Assembly (NCBI GenBank): GCA_032622095.1
Contig: CP136068.1
Coordinates: forward strand, 2,331,314-2,395,313
Reading direction: 5' to 3'
Origin: Siphonodentalium dalli
Taxonomy: Eukaryota; Mollusca; Scaphopoda; Gadilida; Siphonodentaliidae
Length of the DNA stretch: 64,000 nucleotides
In this document: positions 35,641 through 46,261 of the stretch, piece by piece
How positions within the stretch are numbered: position 1 is the stretch's first letter
Layout: every line of letters starts with the position of its first letter
Made by a program: the position numbers and the translations under genes
The notes under the pieces: model-generated
Database searches by the model: none
What the model was told of the DNA's origin: nothing
Seen by the model: only the letters and a program-made list of their open reading frames with translations

Positions 35641-35852
35641 CCATGGTGGCGATATCCTATATATGTGCTGCCTTATGGTGGTGCATGCAGGTTTATAACA
35701 ATTGTCCACCATAGTTACCATGCCATAGTTATGTATGTCGTATGACGCTCAACTCACACAAAGAGTGCCTGGACTCATCGACCCGTTACGTCTCGCGGGG
35801 GGGGGGGGGGGGTGATTTCTACTCAATGAGTCTGCCTGGACCCATCGACCTG
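35641..35852. repeat. Two-unit direct repeat at an insertion target
   Basis: 'gcctggactcatcgacccgt' + tacgtctcgcggg recurs as 'gcctggacccatcgacctgt' + ta, where the 4.1-kb palindrome begins. A poly-G tract lies at 35798-35814. Confidence 0.7.
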
Positions 35853-35855
35853 TTA

Positions 35856-38800
35856 TAGTGGGGGGGGATAATTACAGGAAAACATAAAAATCGTTCACTT
35901 TGTGATAGAAGCGCCAAACTTTCAGAATTTGTTAAGTGGTTGGTGAGTATCACTAAACTGGCTGGTTCCAGATTTTGGAGGTCACCTTGACCTTCAATTT
36001 GACCTTGACCTTTTTGAAAATCTCAGTTTTTGGGTTGGGTGGTTTATGCCATCCTTTTCTTGTGAAAATCGCATCTTCTCACCGTTTTCTCAACACAATT
36101 ATAGTTGGGAGGTGACCACGGTTCATTTGGCCAAAACATATCTCAATTGTCATAAGATGGCCGCCGGAAGTTGAAAATATAAATTTTTTTCACAAATATC
36201 TTCTAGTTCAATTCATGCTGTTTGGAACTGGTTGAGTAATGCAACTTTATTTTGTGTTTTGTATATTAACTGATCATGGGAGCAATTAAATATGCAATTA
36301 TTGGGGTCCTAACCCCTTCCAATCCCTCAAAAATTCGATTTTACAGAACGCGGTACAAAATTTTACAAAAAAAAATCACAATTGGGATTCTAGTCATATT
36401 TCAACTAGAAATGAAAAGAACATTGTAATGCAAGTGAGGCATATCATTACCTATGAATATTCCAACTCTCTGGAACCAAACATCTTGCCTTGGCTCAAAA
36501 TGGCTGCCAAAATGGCCACCAAATTATGGAAAATTGTAAATATTGCACCAGGGTGTCATGCAATTGCTTACAAGTTGTGGTTGATGTATAACATTGGCTA
36601 ATCTGTATTCTATACATTGAATACTAACATGTCTGATACACCATGTTTCATTGTTACTATTGTCACCATTGACATCACCAGATATATTGGATTTTTCTCT
36701 CACAAACTTGAAATAAATATCGGCAAAAAATAACTTTTCAGGGTTCGAGCATTTTTTCAAATAAAATGCAACTACATTTGGTATCAAATGTGTTTATTGT
36801 TTTGACCTATCTTAAATGTGTTACACTATGGTGTTTATAGACTAAATTGCTCAAGATGGCTTCCAAAATGGCAACCAAATTTGTAAAAAGTTAATATTTT
36901 ACACATATCCAGAAAATTATTCTCTGCGTTATCCCAAAAGGTAGCTAATTGTGACTCAGTTGGTTATTATACCTGTTAGTTAATTAACTGACAACTATGT
37001 TCTATTATGTTTATCCTAGTTACGTATGGGGCATGACAAATTCATTTAAAAATTGCAGTATGGAATTTTGCGGATAACCTCTTTTGTGATTATGGCCATA
37101 TTATTGAAAGGAAATGGGCAGAACTTTGAGACGGAACTGAGATGAACCATGAGATGTGGGTAGTCTGGCCCATTATGATAAAAATTTATCAACTGGATAC
37201 AGGATGGAAGCCAAGATGACAGCAAGGGAGTTACTTTATGATCGTAGATGAGGATATGTATACCGCGAGTTATTGTATGGTTATGGATGATGTGTGGGTA
37301 TATGGGGAGTGTCCTGTTGGCAACGGTGGGTTGTATATTTATATATGTTGTGGATGTGTTATCATTGATGGTGTATGGGGAGTAGATGCATGATCATGAG
37401 TATGGCAAGTGTGGAACTTATGAGAGGTCGTATGTGCGGGTATTGGTATATCTGGAAGGGCTCACCATTGGTGATGTGCATATGTATACCTGGATTGACT
37501 CTATGGTAATGGATATGGCGAATAGGTATACATCTAGTGGCTGTATAGTCCATGGTGAGGTGAATAGGTATACAACGCGTGACCGTATGATCGTGAATGT
37601 AGTGAATATGTATACATAGAGTGACTATATGGCCATGTGTCGGGTGTATGTGTATACCTGGTGTTTATACATGGTGACTCGTGGCTGTATCGTCATTTGT
37701 GGTATGTATGGGTAAACCAAGTATGGCTGTATGATCAGGTGTACGTGTATAAAGTGGGTGACTATGTTGTCATTTGTGTTGTGTTTATGTACATATGGAG
37801 TGACTGAGGTAATGGGTGGGTTGTACATGTGTACCTTGGGTGGCACAACAACTCAAGGATATGTTAATCAATGGAGAGGTCATGTCAGAGAGTTCTCTAT
37901 CTTGATGGTGTTTATATACATGGGGGCGTTAAACACGGAAAACGATGGCCACCTATTACCACACAGTCATTACATATATACATAAACACCACAGACATAA
38001 CAATATAGTGACCCACTGTATACATGTACACCTGACCCATGACCACGTCACGATACAGGCACACCGGGGATACTCCTAAACATGACCGATAACCATATAG
38101 TCATTCCTTGTATACCCATTCAGCTCACCATTGGCCATAAGGTCATCTCCTGTATACCTATTCTCCAAACACGTGGTCAAATAAATCAATATATACATCA
38201 ACAATGACCATAAAGTCACTCCGCCGACTCCGGGTATACATATGCACATCACCAATGGCCATATAGCCACTCGCTTCATACACATACCTTAACCAATGGT
38301 ACCTGACCTATGACCGTGTGTACCTATTCAAAACATTCATACACGACCATGGTCAATCCTTGCATACATATTCACCTCAACATTGGCCATGTCACTCCCT
38401 GTATCCACATAGTCACTCAAGATATACTAATACACCACAACAATGTCAGTATAGTCACTCCATGTATGCATATGCACTTTATCCATGGCCATATAGCCAC
38501 TTGCTATATACACGTATCCCTTGCCCATGACAATAAAGCAACACATGTGTATACTGGTATAACCTACACATGACCATACCGCCACGAGTCACCAAACAGG
38601 AACACCAGGTATACTCATACGCCTGACACATGACCATTTTAATAGTCACCCCCTGTATAGATGTCCATTATATTTATGATCATACAGTCACTACTTGTAG
38701 AACCTACATGTACTCATCTCACCATTGACCATACAATCACTACCTGTATACCTATATCGACACACATAGTCATATAACCACTCGATATACATATACAGCC

Positions 38801-39950
38801 CACCCTAGACCATAGATTCACTCCAAGCATACAAGTAAGCCTCACTAATGGCCATTCAGCCCTTCCAGATATACACACAACCACTCAAACAATCCATACT
38901 TGCATATACACCTCACACATGACAATTCAGCAATTCACTGTATAATCATACATGCCATCCATGATAATACATCTAATCCCTATACACCCACCAATGATAA
39001 TACATCCATGAAATATATAAATATGCGAATTTGGTTGCCATTTTGGAAGCCATCTTGGGCAATTTGGTCTATAAACACCGTAGTGAGACACATTTAAGAT
39101 AGACCAAAACAATAAACACCTTTCAATCCAAAGATGTCAGTGGTGACAATAGTAACAATTTGCCATGGTGCATCAGACATGTTAGTATTCACTGTATATA
39201 ATGCAGAATTGCCAATTTTATACATCAACCACAACTTTAATGATTGCAAGAGACGCTGGTGTAATATTTACCATTTTCCATATTTTGGCGGCCATATTGA
39301 CAGCCATTTTGAGCCAAAGTAAGAATTTTGGTTCCAGTGATTTGGAATATTCATAGGTAATGATATGCCTCACTTACATTACAAAGTTATGTTCATTTCT
39401 TGTTGAAATATGACTATAATCCCAATTGTGATTTTTTTGTGGAATTTTATACCGCATCCTGTAAAAACGAAGTTTTGAGGGATCGGAAGGGGCTAGGACC
39501 ACAATAATTGCATATTTAATTGCTCCAATGATCGGTTAATATACAAAATACAAAATAAAGTTGCATTACTCAACCAGTTCCAAACAGCATGAATTGAACT
39601 AGAAGATATTTGTGAAAAAATGTCATATTTTCAACTTCCGGCGGCCATATTGGCGGCCATCTTATGAAAATTGAGATATGTTTTGGCCCACATGAACCGT
39701 GGTCACCTCCCAACTATAATTGTATTGAGAAAACTGTGAGAAGATGCAATTTTCACAAGAAAAGGATGGCATAAACCACCCAACCCTAAAACTGAGAATT
39801 TCAAAAAGGTCAAGGTCAAATTGAAGGTCAAGGTGACCTCCAAAATCTGGAACCAGCCAGTTTAGTGATACTCACCAACCACTTAACAAACTCTGAAAGT
39901 TTGGCGCTTCTATCACAAAGTGAACGATTTTGCAACTATCCCCCCCACTA
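35856..39950. mobile_element. 4.1-kb palindromic element with mirrored satellite core
   Basis: Ends TAGTGGGGGG and CCCCCCACTA, flanked by TTA (35853-35855 and 39951-39953). Terminal repeats are about 1.0 kb left (to 36885) and 0.92 kb right (from 39028), sharing 'cactttgtgatagaagcgcc' and 'atggcttccaaaatggcaac'. The core (37240-38990) is a degenerate satellite of 'gactatatggccatg' / gtgtatac units in one orientation to about 37950 and the opposite after. Right of the element the host sequence resumes with 'ttacgtctcgcggg', the continuation of the upstream duplicated unit. No coding frame of interest. Superfamily undetermined. Confidence 0.82.
37240..38990. repeat. Mirror-image degenerate satellite
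   Basis: The left half repeats tatggt/gatgtgtatac motifs; the right half repeats their complements (gtatacatattcacct, ccatatagccact). The turn-over is near 37960. Confidence 0.7.
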
Positions 39951-39953
39951 TTA

Positions 39954-40662
39954 CGTCTCGCGGGCGGGTGATTTCTACTCAATTCGTCGTTTGTTGTACA
40001 TATTATTTAAACTCTTCCCCCAATAAGGGTATGTTCATACCCTGGCAAGTTTGCACGGTATGTTTTGCAGGCATGTCGTCATAGAAAACGTCATGGTGCC
40101 AGAATATGAACGGAAACGTGCACATGACACGCATATTTACCAAAGCGAACGACATGAGAAGCAAAATGTATGTTATTCCACTTGTAAGGGTGCTGCTGGC
40201 ATTTGCCTTTAAATACATGTATGACATACACATAGAGAGCCCCACACAGACTCCAGCAGACGACACTCTGTAGTGTATGCTTCCATCTGTGTGAGGCTCC
40301 CTGTGGGTTAACGATGCTACTGACAGTTGCCTTTAAATACATGTATGACCAGTTAACAGCCATTGTGACTGACCCCATCCCATGGCGCCTGACGCATGAA
40401 TATTACTATAGACGAGCTTCATTTGGATCACGCAACAATTACGCAATGATTGAAAACTCCCCACCACTGTCATCATTTCACGACTTCATCTGCCCCATCC
40501 TGTCTTCTAGTTCCCACACTCTCTCTCTCTTTCTCTCTATCTCTCTCTGCCTCATGCTATCCCTAACACTACCTTCTCCCTTTATTCCACCCTTAACTAA
40601 AATAGGAGATATATATCCATTTCTCCTGAAACCATTATTTCCAATAATTTCTTATCTATACC
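39954..40662. other. Intron stretch with a hairpin-motif copy
   Basis: 40228-40310 carries 'gagagccccacacagactcc' + agcagacgac and the closing arm 'catctgtgtgaggctcc'. A CT-rich tract lies at 40515-40560. No gene. Confidence 0.5.
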
Positions 40663-41881
40663 CAGGGATGTGGCTAGAGGGTCTCCGCTGGGGGGGGGGG
40701 GGGTGTCCACCTTGGGAATTTCCAACTGCATCCCCCCCCTTGAGTCGCAATCACACCAACACAACTTTTTGCATAATTCCATTTGCACCCCCCCCTTAAG
40801 TCGGAATCACACCGACACAACTTTTTTGCATAATTCCATTTGCACCCCCCCCCCCTTGAGTCGGAATCGTACCAACACAACTTTTTGCATATTTCCATTT
40901 GCACCCCCCCCCTTGTACCTCATGCTCAGGCCTAATTTCCTATATATTCATAAGCCATGCTTCTATTTTCCCAGTATGAGAACATTAAGATATTTTAACC
41001 TGAAAATTGCCCCCAAAAAAACAACTAGTGATCTAATTCCAGACAAATGCACACAGCTACCGACATCAGACCAGGAAACACCGGTCCGACCATGGTTGTT
41101 CGGCCCGGTGTGAGAAAATTTTGAAAACTATACAAGAAAATCGCAAATCCTAGCATCAAGACTGGCCTCAACTGAAGCTTTCCTAGTGTTGGAAATTTCA
41201 AACCTCATACTCCCCCTCAGGTTGGAAAATTCTTCAACTGATGACCATTTATGTCTACAAGTTTGACCAAATGTAGTAAAATATTGTTTTGCTAAACTAA
41301 TTAGCAGTTTTGTATTGGCCATGTGACACACCGGGCCGACCATGGTTCGGCCCGGTGTGCGAAAATTTTGAAATCTGAACAAGAAAATCGCAAAATCCTA
41401 ACATCTAGACTAGCCTCAAGCCTTCCTACTGTTCGAAATTTCAAACCCTACACCCCCACTTAGGTTGGAAATTTTCCAACTGATGACAATTCCAATGACA
41501 ATGTTGACCAATTGTATGACAATATTGTTTTCTTAAATTAACTAGAAGTTTTTGACTGGCCACGGGGGAGAGACCAGGACACAAGCTTTCCAAGTGTTGG
41601 AAATTTCCAACCTGTCACCCCCCTAAGGTTGGAAAATTTCCAACTGATGACCATTTCTGTCAAAATTTTTGACCAAAAATAGGAACATATGCAAATATTG
41701 GTCGAAAAACAATAAATTCCCCCAATAAATTGTTTTATAATCAAACTACAAGAACATTTTCAACCTATTGTTGGTGTGAAATTTCGTTGTGGCAGGTATG
41801 AAATTTCCAACTATTGAAAATATAGCTCTCTGCTGGGGGGGGTGAGACACCCCCCACACCCCCCCTCTAGCCACATCCCTG
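40663..41881. mobile_element. hAT-like non-autonomous element, 1219 bp
   Basis: Ends CAGGGATGTGGCTAGAGGG and CCCTCTAGCCACATCCCTG. An exact 8-bp duplication, tctatacc, lies at 40655-40662 and 41882-41889. CAGGG ends and 8-bp duplications fit the hAT superfamily. The interior has a C/G-run tandem repeat (40690-40915, 'aattccatttgcaccccccc') and about 240-bp direct repeats (41081-41700, 'ggcccggtgtgagaaaattt', 'ttggaaatttccaac'). No transposase. Confidence 0.85.
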
Positions 41882-41939
41882 TCTATACCCTCCCTCAATT
41901 ATTGGGACGGGGCATCAGGGCTGGCGGTCTAGAAAATCC

Positions 41940-42425
41940 AGGAGGGCTATTAACCCTTTACCCAACAGAACGGCCCTGTGCCAATGCATTCTCTTATATA
42001 TGCGAGTCGACCATAGGTCGCCTCGCATATATAAGAGAATGCATTGGCTTAATACATATTAAAAATGATAAAATTGTCAAAGAATGTAGAAAAATATTAT
42101 AAAAATTGTTAAAAAATGTAAGAAAAAATTATAAAATTGTTAAAGAATGTAAGGAAAAATGGTAAAAAGTATTAAAAAAAGATTTTTTTTAGGCCAATGC
42201 ATTCTCTTATATATGTGAGGCGACCTATGGTCGACTCGCATATATAAGAGAATGCATTGGCACAGGGCATAACTGTAACCATCACAATGTGGTCAATGAA
42301 CCGGTTCCAATGATATCCACATTTGTATGGTGTTATTGAGACAGACCGAAGATATTTTAGGCTGTTGAAGCTTTATTTGGACGTTTTTGGCCGTTTTGTT
42401 GGGTAAAGGGTTAATAGCCCTCCTA
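41940..42425. mobile_element. MITE nested inside another inverted-repeat element
   Basis: The outer ends are 'gagggctattaaccctttac' + ccaacag and its inverse at about 42390-42425. Inside (about 41976-42267) sits the core of the TA-target family with both 'gccaatgcattctcttatat' hairpins but without the TGTGACCC ends. Confidence 0.75.
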
Positions 42426-42689
42426 GATTTGCCTAAGAGGGCTATAGCCCTCCTCAACTTTTAAAGTTTTGATATTTTACCTGAGTTAATACCCAGGTCT
42501 GGAAGTTAATTGCAGCAGGGCTGAAAATAGCCCTATTGGGTTGCCTTAGAAGGAATAATAGCACACCTAGACTTCCCCTCTTCTCTTGAATTCATGTTAT
42601 CTGTGCAGTGGATATTTCTAGTGGCATTGAACACAGTCTGGTTCATTGTTGCTGAGAACTTACCAGAAGATGTCAGAGAAAAGGTAAAA
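42426..42689. other. Unassigned intron stretch
   Basis: Several 'gggctat/atagccct' repeats, otherwise nothing recognised. Confidence 0.4.
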
Positions 42690-42826
42690 TCGCTCACAAA
42701 GTCACTACAGAGAAGTACATAATAGATAATAACAGATAATAACTAAGAAATGTATTCCCCGCGTTATTTTTTCAACTTCATAAGCTTCCCTGTCAAAACT
42801 GCAAACAGTTCCCAGGTTTTGTACTG

Positions 42827-43390
42827 CAATTATCCTTACTAGATTTCGAATGTCCAATCACAGACTTCCCATTTAAACTGGATCATGGAATGATACCAAT
42901 CGGAAAGATAGAGTATGCTCGAGATGTAATATAGGGTTACTTGGAAATGAATACCATTGTATTTTACAATGCCCTTCGCTTGATTATCTGAGAAAAAAAT
43001 ATATTCCCAAATTTTGTCGAAATTATCCGAATTTTACTAAATTGTTTAACTCCAAAAACAAGAATATATATATTAAACTCTCTAAATCTATACAAAACGC
43101 AAGAGTTAATCACGAATAATGCATTATATCTGCACTCAGTCACGATATCTCCAACAGTTTCGATGAGATAGCGCGATTTAGTGATACATGTCATCAAACA
43201 ACATTGTGATGCCCTATAATATAAATATCGAATAGCTCCCACCTCACACTGAAAAACCCTTTTCCACTGTTGCACACCATGGACATGTATTGTATTGTAT
43301 TGTATTGTATAATTATGTATTATCTTCTCATAATAGCATGTAACATGATTTACTTGAGAAATAAACATTTGAACTTTGAACTTGAACTTT
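42827..43390 (+). mobile_element. 5'-truncated LINE 3' end
   Basis: A decayed coding tail (to about 43118) followed by a 3' UTR with tgtattgtattgtattg, AATAAA (43360) and a ttgaactttgaacttgaac tail. It is inserted precisely between 'gttttgtactg' and 'gtgggatatgagcc'; the uninterrupted order is seen at 53220-53245. Confidence 0.8.
42836..43118 (+). pseudogene. LINE C-terminal zinc-knuckle coding remnant
   Basis: The frame reads ILTRFRMSNHRLPI, then an in-frame TAA, TGSWNDTNRKDRVCSRC, and NEYHCILQCPSLDYLRKKY. This is the C-x2-C...H-x4-C motif found after the reverse transcriptase in many non-LTR elements. The internal stop shows that it is dead. Everything upstream of this tail is missing. Confidence 0.78.
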
Positions 43391-43562
43391 GGTGGGATAT
43401 GAGCCCGAGTAGAGTTTCATGGGATGATCTAGTGAACACCCGTATGGTGCCCACACAGACACGACCAGACGATATCCGGTAATAGATCCTTCTAACTGTG
43501 TGGGGCTCTCTACGGGAGATTCGTGGGATGATCTAGTGTAGACTGATGAGCAGCTATGGTAA

Positions 43563-44132
43563 ACATGCAGTCAATTAATATATAGCTTTATAACTGAGAG
43601 ACTAAAATCTGTACATGTAAATCATATAAATTAATATATAGCTTTATAACTGAGAGACTAAAATCAGTACATGTAAATCATATCAATTAATATATAGCTT
43701 TATAACTGAGAGACTAAAATCAGTACATGTAAATCATATCAATTAATATATAGCTTTATAACTGAGAGACTAAAATTAGTACATGTAAATCATATCAATT
43801 AATATATAGCTTTATAACTGAGAGACTAAAATCAGTACATGTAAATCATTTCAATTAATATATAGCTTTATAACTGAGAGACTAAAATCAGTACATGTAA
43901 ATCATATCAATTAATATATAGCTTTATAACTGAGAGACTAAAATCAGTACATGTAAATCATATCAATTAATATATAGCTTTATAACCGAGAGACTAAAAT
44001 CAGAACATGTAAATCATATCAATTAATATATAGCTTTATAACCGAGAGACTAAAATCAGTACATGTAAATCATATCAATTAATATATAGCTTTATAACCG
44101 AGAGACTAAAATCAGTACATGTAAATCATTTC
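43563..44132. repeat. 59-bp minisatellite, about 10 units
   Basis: The unit has 'caattaatatatagctttat' + 'aactgagagactaaaatcag' + tacatgtaaatcata. Three late units carry 'aaccgag'. Confidence 0.95.
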
Positions 44133-45760
44133 AAAAAATATATTATGGATGACAACAAAAAGAATGGTGCTAATAAACTGCGCACATATAGAACATTCAA
44201 AGACAAATATGAAATAGAACCATACCCCCAAACACGCCCGATTACAAACGGCAAGAGAAATGTTCACCCGACTGCGTGTTAGCAATCATATATTAGCTAT
44301 AGAAAAAGGCAGACACGCACAGCCACAGACGTTATTAAAGGTACTCAAATTTGGCTTCGGGGGTAAACAATATTTGATTCGAGTCGTGAAGAGCAGAACC
44401 ACACGACAGACCACGAGGCGTCTGCCATACGGATGATGAGGCAGTTGCATGCACCTCACTGGAAGACTTTCAGAAGTAGATGCTGAAAACAGGCTAGCTG
44501 AGGATGACAGAACACATATTTTAACTTCACTCATGATGATTTTACTTGTAATATACACAATATCCTTGTTTTAAATTCACCAATATTGCCTTTTAACGAC
44601 ATCCTCATCGCCTGTACGCACAAATTCGATAATATCCCATATAAGCCTTTTGTTGGGAGTTGAAAGAAAAAAAAGGAGGAACTCAAAACTCAGAGTGATC
44701 AGATATCGATTTTTGAAATTTGTTACTTCTATTGTTTGTGGCACAGAAGCACGTGGTCAAACGGACGAAGATAGGGATGCAGATGGATAACTCTAAAATC
44801 AAGTCGTTATTATTACCACTTGTTTTTAGAGCTATCCAGTCTATTCTATGCGTTTGTTACTTTTATCTTGACATGTGTAAACTTCCGGAAGGTAGACTGC
44901 TCTGGACATCACTAGATATAAATTTAAATTAAAAATTAAATTACGAATTGCCGTGTACAAGACGTAATCAAATTAATTGCCGGAAAGTGGTTTGGACAAC
45001 GCATGCTCGTGTACAAACATATGTGACCCGCCATATCAAATCCAGTCGGAAGTCGGGATTTTTTTACCCTGTGCCAATGCATTCTCTTATATATGCGAGT
45101 CGACCATAGGTCGCCTCGCATATATAAGAGAATGCATTGGCCTAACAATTTTTTACAATTTTAATAATTGTTCTTGTACTCTTTAACAATTTTATAATTT
45201 CACCCATACAGAGCCCCAGACAAACATGAGCAGACGACGCTCTTCTATATGCTTCTATATAGGTGTGGGGCTCCCTGCAGGGTAATGGATGTTTTTTATT
45301 TTATGTCCTAAAAATTGTAAGAAACATTTATTTAAAAAATTGTTAGGCCAATGCATTCTCTTATATATGCGAGGCGACATATGGTCGACTCGCATATATA
45401 AGAGAATGCATTGGCACAAGGTAAAAAATCCCGACTTCCGACTGGATTTGATATGGCGGGTCACATATGTTGATACGAGGCCACCACTCAGGCCACCACT
45501 GACTAGTCGTGACTATACAATAACTTAAAGTGAATAGTATGCATATATAATATAACATTTATTTACATTTGCTTGAAAACTTTACACAAATTACTCGACA
45601 ACGACATTTCGTATTTTCGCGCATTCCGGCTAACTGCAATTACTTCGTACTCAACAGAATTTCAAATAATGGAAATCTGTTTACCATATTCTGCGACTCA
45701 GAGACTATAGAAACCAACAACAACAACAACATTTGAGTACAGTATCCCTTTAACTGCGGC
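44133..45760. repeat. Repeat block homologous to 10965-11870, with an inserted MITE
   Basis: Order: 'ggcttcgggggtaaacaata' (44353), 'cagagtgatcagatatcgat' (44692), 'gtggtcaaacgga' (44753), 'ccgtgtacaagacgtaat' (44952), MITE (45022-45465), then 'gcatatataatataacattt' and 'catttgagtacagtatccc'. In the 11-kb copy the two halves are in the reverse order, as expected from a once-tandem unit. Confidence 0.7.
45022..45465. mobile_element. TA-target palindromic MITE, copy 2
   Basis: Ends TGTGACCCGCC and GGCGGGTCACA with TA at 45020-45021 and 45466-45467. It carries the four-armed 'gccaatgcattctcttatat' hairpins and the GAGCAGACGAC hairpin (45201-45282, plus orientation). The homologous block at 11 kb lacks it. 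Confidence 0.9.
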
Positions 45761-45867
45761 ACAAATGCATTGTATAAGCATTTTTTTAACTCTTTTTCTG
45801 GCACAATATAGCTTTCTATAACGAAATGCCTTCAAAATAAAATGCTAGTATATGGATATAAGCTCAC

Positions 45868-46188
45868 CTGATAACAGTCGCGTGACGTCATCACGAGCAC
45901 GCCCATGACTATTTTGATCTAAGCGCTGAATGTGAGAATCACCAGATATTTCCGGTGACTGTATAACACCAGCAAACAAAGGAATCTCCGCTTCACATAC
46001 TTCCTCCATAACAACCCCGCACATTTCGGGGAAATCCCCTGGGAACTCAGTCGTTGACGAAACAATCGCAAGTGCGTCATCGATGGGAGGTAACATCGGC
46101 TTGAGTTCCTCAAACAGGGCATCTTTATCCACTACGTACATGTTTTGATCCATCTTGAGATATGCTAGTCCATTATTGGCAGACACAT
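45868..46188 (-). CDS. ETS transcription factor, exon A: acidic N-terminal region
   Basis: An open exon ending at donor TATCAG|GTGAGC with one base of a Gly codon; exon B supplies the other two in frame. It encodes about 106 residues, including NNGLAYLKMDQNMYVVDKDA, LFEELKPMLPPIDD and EMCGVVMEEVCEAEIPLF, an acidic and hydrophobic composition typical of transactivation regions. The 5' limit is uncertain: an acceptor may lie at GGCACAG|AT (46189), the frame stays open upstream to about 46246, or translation may begin at the in-frame ATG at 46153 after a 5' UTR. No Pointed domain is visible. Linkage to exons B and C rests on strand, order and phase only; the intron between is 30.2 kb. Confidence 0.7.
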
Positions 46189-46261
46189 CTGTGCCAATAT
46201 ATGAATTGTCGGTTCTTGTGATGTCTACAATGGAGATATTGCTTGGAGTTTAGCGCAGTTT

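Larger units (their letters stand above)
42690..43530 (-). repeat. AACGCGGGG-family repeat interrupted by a LINE
   Basis: 'ataactaagaaatgtattcc' + ccgcgttatt ... gttttgtactg precedes the LINE fragment. 'ggtgggatatgagcccgagt' and a hairpin-motif copy (43438-43517) follow it. The 53.2-kb relative runs straight through this junction. Confidence 0.8.

Noticed and set aside
35856-39950. CACTA-superfamily transposon
   Set aside because: CACTA elements start with CACTA and end with TAGTG; here the order is reversed and the duplication is TTA.
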